From positions 33,130,383-33,194,382 of the forward strand of contig CM067546.1 of NCBI GenBank assembly GCA_034509755.1: a stretch of 64,000 nt of DNA. The letters run 5' to 3'. The notes below the pieces were generated by a model. The model was not told where the DNA came from, searched no databases, and saw nothing but the letters and a program-made list of their open reading frames with translations. This document shows positions 58,375 through 64,000 of this stretch, in pieces. Made by a program: the position numbers and the translations under genes. This DNA comes from Anisodus tanguticus. Lineage: Eukaryota; Streptophyta; Magnoliopsida; Solanales; Solanaceae. Every line of letters starts with the position of its first letter. The first letter of the stretch is position 1.

Positions 58375-58542
58375 TGGTAAGAATATATTAATCTCTGTTG
58401 AAGAGTCTTTCTCATTAATACAAATATATATAGTGTGTACAATGTTGAATCCTAATAGAATAAGGATCTTATAGTTACCATAATTATACACTACTATTAA
58501 TTACAAATTATATGGTGAATATATTTTTTATTCACTAATACA
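58375..58542 (-). repeat. 3' LTR of element G
   Basis: In plus orientation TGGTAAGAATATATTAATC ... TTCACTAATACA, directly followed by CCCCCTCAG (the purine tract on the minus strand). Confidence 0.85.
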
Positions 58543-58593
58543 CCCCCTCAGTCTGAGCGGGAGGAGGTCGGACGCTGAGACTGGATCTGAAGT

Positions 58594-59989
58594 CTAGTAA
58601 GAGCTGTCTAGGAAGTCATTTGGTGAAGATATCTGCATACTGATACGAAGAAGGCACATGCAACACCTTGTCATGACCAATAGCAACCTTCTCACGAACA
58701 AACTGTATATCCATCTCAATGTGTTTGGTACGCTGATGCTGAACTGGGTTATGAGATAAGTAAATCGTGGATATGTTATCACAGTACACCATAGACGCCT
58801 TACGCAAGGGACACTGAAGCTCCAAAAGAAGATTTCGAAGTCAGCAAATCTCAGCAACAACATTTGCAACTCCTCTATACTCTGATTTTGCACTCGATCG
58901 GGATAGGGTGGCTTGTCTCTTGGCAGACCACGAAATGAGATTATCTCCTAAGAACACACAATAGCCGGAGGTGGAGCATCGCATGTCCGGATAGCCTGCC
59001 TAATCAGTGTCCGTATAGGATAGTAACCTAGTTGATGCAGAGAGATAGAGATGCAATCCATAATCAAGTGTGCCCTTAATGTATCGAATGATACGTTTAA
59101 GAGTTGTAAAATGAGGCTCGTTTGGGGCATGCATAAATAAACACACCTGCTGAACAACATAAGCAATATCAGGCCTGGTGAAAGTAAGATACTGAAGTGC
59201 ACCAGCAAGGCTCCTATAAAGAGTGGAATCAGATACTGGATCACCGTCAACAGCACTAAGCTTTGATTTTGAGTCAACCGGAGTAGGCATGATCTTGTAG
59301 TTCGCCATTTTAGCCATGTACATAATTTCTTCTGCATACTTACACTGACACAAGAACATAGTATCTACAAATCTAGTCACTGATATCTCCAAAAAATAGC
59401 TCAACTTCCCCAAGTCAGTCATAGAAAATTCAGATTTCAGCATAGCAATGATCTCATTTTTCAACATATCAGAAGAGGCAGCGAGAACAATATCATCCAC
59501 ATACAATAACAAATATGCAATGTTACTACCACGATGAAATATAAAGATAGAGTGATCACACTTACTGCATACAAACTCAATCTGCATAATGTAATTAGTG
59601 AAGCGTTCATACCATGCTCTAGGTGCCTGTTTTAAACCATACAGTGACTTACGAAGATGGCAGACATAATGAGGAGCCCCTGGATGGACAAAGCATGGAG
59701 GTTTGTGCATGTACACATTTTCTTTCAAGTCTCCATGTAAGAATATAGTTTTTACATCTAGTTGGTGAATTGGCCAATGTTTATCCATAGTTATGCTCAG
59801 AATCGTGTAAATGGTAGTCGGTTTAACCACCGGACTAAACATCTCACCACAATCAATACCCTCTTGTTGATTAGTACAATTAGCCACACGTTTTGTCTTA
59901 TATCGCTCAAGGTTACCAATGTCTCTGAATTTGTGACGAAATAGCCACATGCATCGAATCACGTTCACCACATCCGGTCTAGGAACCAA
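58594..59989 (-). pseudogene. reverse transcriptase-RNase H of element G
   Basis: The best preserved pol segment of the window: 329 uninterrupted codons from 59989 to 59000. It carries HQLDVKTIFLHGDLKENVYM, LYGLKQAPRAWYERFTNYI, the catalytic box LLLYVDDIVLAAS, MTDLGKLSYFLEISVTR and FTRPDIAYVVQQVCLFMHA. It ends at TDTD followed by TAG, where RNase H normally has Trp. The same frame resumes to RNase H (VYCDNISTIYLSHNPVQHQR, TKHIEMDIQFVREKV) at 58790-58690, with another Trp-to-stop change near 58838. RT itself may still fold, but the element cannot make the full polyprotein. Confidence 0.88.
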
Positions 59990-59999
59990 ATCTCAAGTG

Positions 60000-60788
60000 T
60001 GCTAGTTTGTTAAAGCATTAAATTCCTCATGCATGGCCGTATTCCACTTTGGGTCAAGTTTGGCTAATTTTGGGTTTTTTGGGAATTAGGGATATGGTTT
60101 GTGTGGACAGGTTAAATTGAACTTTGTGTTGAAAATCACGTATTAAACATGGGTTTCCATACGGTGTGGGGGCAGAGGCAGTTTCGATAGGCTGGTGGGG
60201 TGTTGGGTCAAGGTTAGACGATTGGGTTGGAATTTGTGAGGCAGTGATAGTGGTTGGTGGCTATCACGGGAGGTCGATGGGGTAGGGGTTATGGTGGTTG
60301 GTTTCTGGTGACCGAGATAGGTTGGGTTGGGTGGAGATCGGGTCTGATCGAGTAGATAGGTGTGACTCAATTCCGGGACCGATGATGGGAACTTGGTGGG
60401 TTGACTGTGACGGGGTCGAGGTGTGGTGTTATGGGGGGCTAGAACTGTGACGGGTTTGCGGTGGGGTAGTCTGGGTGCTGGTTTGGGCGACGGAAGGAAG
60501 GGAGGCAGTTGGTGGTGACACTGAGGCTGTTAATTGAGTTGGCTGGTAGGTGAGAGAGATGACGGTGGGTTGGATCCGGGAGTGGTCCGATAGATTATTG
60601 CTAGTGACAGAGACAACGACGGGACAGGTTTGGGGTTGGGCCGACAAATTTCTGGTAGTGGCAGTGGCAATAGTAGTCGGCGGTAACAGAGATGTGGGGG
60701 CGGTGGCGGTGGCATGACGGAGTTCGGTGAGTATGACAGAGGAGGTATCGGACTCGTCTAGAAAGGTATGGTCTGTATTTCAGAATTT
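60000..60788 (-). pseudogene. Pro/Thr/Ser-rich linker between integrase and RT of element G
   Basis: Low-complexity coding-type sequence rich in Pro, Thr, Ser and Gln (PPPPPPHLCYRRLLLPLPLP in one frame; TQTTPPQTRHSSSPP in another), with at least two frame changes. Element B has a comparable proline-rich linker at 9660-10000. Next to RT, 60066-60000 resembles the conserved entry to the Copia RT. Confidence 0.65.
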
Positions 60789-62110
60789 TTAGATGTTTGT
60801 AAAAGGGAAGATTATCTCGTCAAACGTGACATGACGAAAGACGTGGATTTGACGAGTGGACAAGTCATAGCATAAATAACCCCTATGGTTAGACAGGAAG
60901 CCCACAAAGACACATTGAGTGGTGCGAGGTGCTAATTTATGAGGGGCAGTGGAGGCAAGATTTGAGTAGCAAAGGCAACCAAAAATCTTAAGGTGATCAT
61001 AGGAGAGGATCCGACGATATAGAATTTCGGTGGGGGTCATGTTATGAAGAGTACTGGTAGGTAAAATATTAAGGATGTATTCTACCATTTTGACTATCCA
61101 AAAGGAAGGGGGAAGAGAGGCATGAAAAAGGATAGTACGAACCATGTTATTGATGGTGCGAATGATTTGTTCGGCTTTGCCATTTTGAGGGCAGGTGTGG
61201 GGACACAAAAATTGAAAAACCATGCCATTATTTTTGCAAAATTTGTGAAACGTGGAATTATTAAACTCACGACCATTATCACATTGAAAAGATTTGATGG
61301 CTTTTTCAAATTGTGTTTTGATAAAAATACGAAACTCAAGAAATATGGCAAAAACTTCAGACTCGAATTTTAGAGGGTAAATCCAAATAAAGTGAGAGAA
61401 ATCTCTAATAAGAATAGATAATATTTATGACCCATTGAGCTATTAATGGGAGATGTCCATAAATCAGCATGAACAATATCAAATGGAGAAAACGTAACAC
61501 TTAAAGATGACTGGAAAGGAAGGCGAACATGTCTGCCTAAAGGGCAAGAAAAACAATGTCAGGCAAGTTTCTCATTATTACATCGAATAAAATTATTGCT
61601 TCTAAGAAAATTAAAAACATGAGCCTATGGGTGTCCAAGTCTATTATACCAAGTTGACGGAGAGATGGCAGCGAGAGAGGTGTATGAGCGGGATCTGGCA
61701 GCGGAGGTGGATGAGAATGGATAGAGGTCCCCTGTACTATTGCATCTCGTATGGGGTGTCCCCGTAAGAAGATCCTTCACAGAGAAACTAATGGGGTCAA
61801 ACTCAACAGACACATAATTGTTACGAGTGAATTTCCTAATAGATATTAAATTTTTAATGATGTTGGGAGCATAAAGGACGTTATTTAGGGAGAAGGGTGG
61901 GTGAGGTATTTGGGTGTAGGTGGTATCGTAACCCTAAATCGTTATACGATGACCATTGCCAACCGTAATAAATTGAGGATACTTTAAACAAGACGGATTT
62001 GAGAGATTATCTGAAAATCGGGTAAGGTGAGATGTGGCTCTTGTGTCCATGTACCAATTTTCGTTGGGCTACTACATATTTAAATAACTGAAAATGTGGC
62101 CCAAATCGGT
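60789..62110 (-). pseudogene. protease-integrase of element G (broken)
   Basis: The protease motif reads NWYMDTRATSHLT near 62062-62020; the catalytic Asp-Thr-Gly is Asp-Thr-Arg. EFDPISFSVKDLLTGTPHTR and WYNRLGHP (integrase finger) follow at 61805-61625. The core is in several frames to about 61230, and NGKAEQIIRTINNMVRTILF with the catalytic Glu starts the intact piece 61223-60789, which ends with QCVFVGFLSNHRGYLCYDL. At least three frameshifts or stops are needed to join the pieces. Confidence 0.82.
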
Positions 62111-63194
62111 TAGGGCCAAGATGTTGAAATGTTGCTACTGTTGGGCCTGCATTAAGTGGGCCTAATAGGGCTGGTATGCAACTGAACGTGGGCGTGGGGC
62201 AGAGCCCAGGATACCTGCTGCTAGTGGCCCAGGTATTAGGCTACAGCCTGTTGATAAGGGAAGGCTGCAAAGGCCCAACTTCCCGAGTTAGCCCACTAAC
62301 CTGGGCTGGTCCATTGGGCTAGTTAGCTAGGCTATTGTGGTTGGCCTGCACTTCCTCCTCTACGTCGGCCCTTGCCACCTTTTCCATTGTTTCAGCCTCT
62401 GCCGCCTCTTCCACCACCGCAGCTGCCACACGGTTGTTGGTTGTCCGGGAGTAGCGGCTGGGTGGTGTTGGCGGTGTTTGGTGCAGGATTTTCAACCGCT
62501 AACGTGTTTTTATTGTGTTTGTCCTGCTTGGCACATCGGGTTTCTTCTAAAAGTAATTGTATTAGGCCCTCGGTAGTGGTTCGGCTTGTTGAATTATAGT
62601 CGTTAGAGTATCGTATTCACCTTTCGATAAACCGACAACGAGTTGGAGAACCATCTTTGTTTCAGAAATTGTTGTCCCCATATTGGATAATTGGTATGAG
62701 AGAAGCTTCAATTATTTACAATACTCAGACATATTGGAAAAAATTTCAAGACGTGTATTATTGAATTGTTCCTCCAAATACACGGCGCGTGTATGCTTAT
62801 TACCTGAAATATTTCCTCCAAACGTATCTATAACTCACGAGCCGAGGCACCTATTTTCATAATCGTTGAAGCAAGTCTTTGGAGATGGTGCCATAAATCC
62901 ATTGTTTGATGTACCGTCAAGACAACGCCACGTCGTGTCTGGAACGTCGATAGGGCACGGGAAAGAATCGTCAATATGGTCAACCACGTTATATACGCAT
63001 GCGTGAATATTAAAAATTTCAACTCACGATTAATATTGATCATCTTCTTGATCAAAAACTAAGGAAATGAAATTCTTGATATTAGTAACGGTGAATTCCG
63101 GATGAAAAGAAAAAGTAGAGGAGGGATCAGGTGGATTTTCTATGACTACTGTGGAAGAGGATGTGATAGCCTTAGGAGATGTGGGAGTAAACAT
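62111..63194 (-). pseudogene. gag of element G (heavily decayed)
   Basis: The start is likely ATG at 63194 (MFTPTSPKAITSSSTVVIEN PPDPSS), with EFTVTNIKNFIS matching the usual Copia gag opening. Stops follow near 63030-63055, and the capsid is recognisable only as fragments in changing frames. The 3' part (62590-62110) is Gly/Ala/Gln/Pro-rich as in element B. No zinc knuckle is seen. Confidence 0.65.
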
Positions 63195-63257
63195 GGGAGT
63201 TACAAAAAGGGGACACGAAAAAATTGAAGAACCGTGACGCCGTCGGCCGAAGTGAGG

Positions 63258-63440
63258 GGGGTTCTTCTTCTTCTCCTCCTCCTTCTTCTTGGCACTTCTT
63301 ATTCTCCTCCTTTTTGGCTCTTCTTCTTCTCCTCCTTCTTATTGGCTCTTCTTCTTGGCTCCTCCTCCTCCTCCTCCTCCTCCTCCTCCTCGGCTCTTCT
63401 TCTTCTTGGCTTCTTCTTCTTCTTCTTGGCTCTTCATCTT
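63258..63440. repeat. (CTT/CTC)-rich microsatellite in leader of element G
   Basis: Interrupted arrays of TTCTTC, TCCTCC and CTTCTTGGCTCTT words between the gag start and the primer site. On the element's sense strand this is a GAAGAA/GAGGAG purine run within the RNA leader. Confidence 0.85.
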
Positions 63441-63520
63441 CTTGGCTCTTGATACCATGTAAGAATATATTAATCTTCCTTGGGAGTCTTTCTCAATACA
63501 AACATACTTCTTCTTCTTGG
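63435..63520 (-). repeat. duplicated primer-site and LTR-edge fragment of G
   Basis: Just inside the 5' LTR there is a second copy of the primer site (CTTGATACCATG at about 63449) and about 50 bp of LTR edge (TAAGAATATATTAATCTTCC and TGGGAGTCTTTCTCA), truncated before the real site at 63524-63532. Confidence 0.75.
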
Positions 63521-63523
63521 CTT

Positions 63524-63532
63524 TTGATACCA
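63524..63532 (-). other. primer-binding site of element G
   Basis: On the minus strand TGGTATCAAAAG begins at the LTR edge; it keeps the first eight bases of the initiator-Met site. Confidence 0.7.
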
Positions 63533-63695
63533 TGTAATAATGTATTAATCTTTCTTGGGAGTCTTTCTCATTAATACAAATATATTTAGTGTGTACAATG
63601 TTAAATCCTAATAGAATAAGGATCTTATAGTTACCATAATTATACACTACTATTAATTACAAATTATATGGTGAATATATTTTATATTTACTAAT
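63533..63695 (-). repeat. 5' LTR of element G
   Basis: In plus orientation TGTAATAATGTATTAATC ... TTTACTAAT. It matches 58375-58542 over nearly the whole length; the terminal ACA of the other copy is not present. Confidence 0.82.
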
Positions 63696-64000
63696 ATTAA
63701 TCAATGTAACGTTTGTGCGGTCACTCATATTAGCAATAAATAGTAAACGAACTTCAAGTCTGAATTGTGTATTTAACCTTATTCAAAGTGCAATTATTAA
63801 CCTATTAGATAAAGGCACTTGTTTACCTGCATTGAATTTTACTTCATAAATCCAAATTCCAAAACAATACTTAGTAAGGAAAAGTGAAGGAAGAAGAAGA
63901 AGAAAAAACAAATGTTAAGAAAAAATCCACCCGTCTCCGAATTTGCAATTAATCATGTAATGTAACTTGAAAAAATAAAAATATAAATTAACTACATATA
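63696..64000. other. AT-rich right edge, no gene seen
   Basis: Starts with the ATTAA target duplication of G. The rest is AT-rich with a GAAGAAGAAGAAG run near 63890-63905 and no recognisable gene. Confidence 0.6.

Larger units (their letters stand above)
58375..63695 (-). mobile_element. short-LTR Ty1/Copia element G, decayed
   Basis: Minus-strand element with LTRs of about 165 bp (63695-63533 as 5', 58542-58375 as 3'), Met-type primer site, gag, protease, integrase, RT, RNase H and the purine tract CTGAGGGGG. ATTAA flanks both sides (58370-58374 and 63696-63700) if the decayed outer end of the right LTR is placed at 63695. Proteins are close to those of element B (for example EFDPISFSVKD vs EFDPFGFSVKD), so B and G are from one lineage, here in opposite orientation. 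Full element length is about 5.3 kb. Confidence 0.87.

Noticed and set aside
63224..63574. 116-codon Leu/Ser-rich ORF at the right end
   Set aside because: Translation of the CTT/CTC microsatellite in the leader of element G, antisense to the element; low complexity.
1..64000. CRISPR arrays, operons, prokaryotic defence or phage systems, tRNA or rRNA genes
   Set aside because: None seen. The direct repeats are LTRs, LTR-internal modules and microsatellites, and the sequence is plant nuclear DNA.

Overview
This is plant nuclear DNA, almost certainly from a Solanaceae species. The one clear host gene is a single-exon MYC2-family bHLH transcription factor (28162-30222, minus strand) whose protein looks most like the Solanaceae MYC1 (JAMYC10) group. 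The window also holds a truncated tail like that of the TS-type SINE, and Copia and chromodomain-bearing Gypsy elements of kinds common in Solanaceae. The genus cannot be fixed by eye.

Layout, left to right. 1-4650: 5' part of a Ty1/Copia element on the minus strand (element A), cut by the window edge. 5487-21913: a short-LTR Copia element on the plus strand (B), split by a 1.56-kb solo LTR (8104-9660) and by a complete 10.2-kb non-autonomous LTR element with no pol genes (C, 11079-21264, a LARD-type element). 24140-25107: a solo LTR related to the LTR of A. 25108-31592: a low-copy island around the MYC gene. 31593-36610: a decayed Copia element on the plus strand (E). 37006-57878: a SIRE-like Copia element on the minus strand with an extra env-like ORF (F), split by an 11-kb chromodomain Gypsy element of Tekay/Del type (D, 38621-49593, minus strand). 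58375-63695: a second short-LTR Copia element on the minus strand (G).

Nesting is well supported. Exact 5-bp target duplications flank B (ATTAG), the solo LTR in B (TTTTA), C (GGTAT) and F (TTTTC); D has a near-exact pair (TTTGT/TTTGC). The pol reading frame of B continues across both insertion points. Stop codons and frameshifts break the proteins of every element, so none looks autonomous now.

I found no CRISPR, operon or recognisably new system. The most interesting signals are: (1) the LARD element C shares its promoter-proximal LTR, primer-binding site, leader and first gag codons with Gypsy element D but differs in the distal U3, as expected of an element mobilised by D's relatives; (2) a five- to six-copy array of short hairpins with compensatory stem changes just upstream of the LTR TATA box in both C and D; (3) a two-codon upstream ORF whose stop overlaps the MYC start codon; (4) a G-box (CACGTG), the MYC2-class binding site, in both copies of the A-type LTR, one of them 3 kb from the MYC gene.
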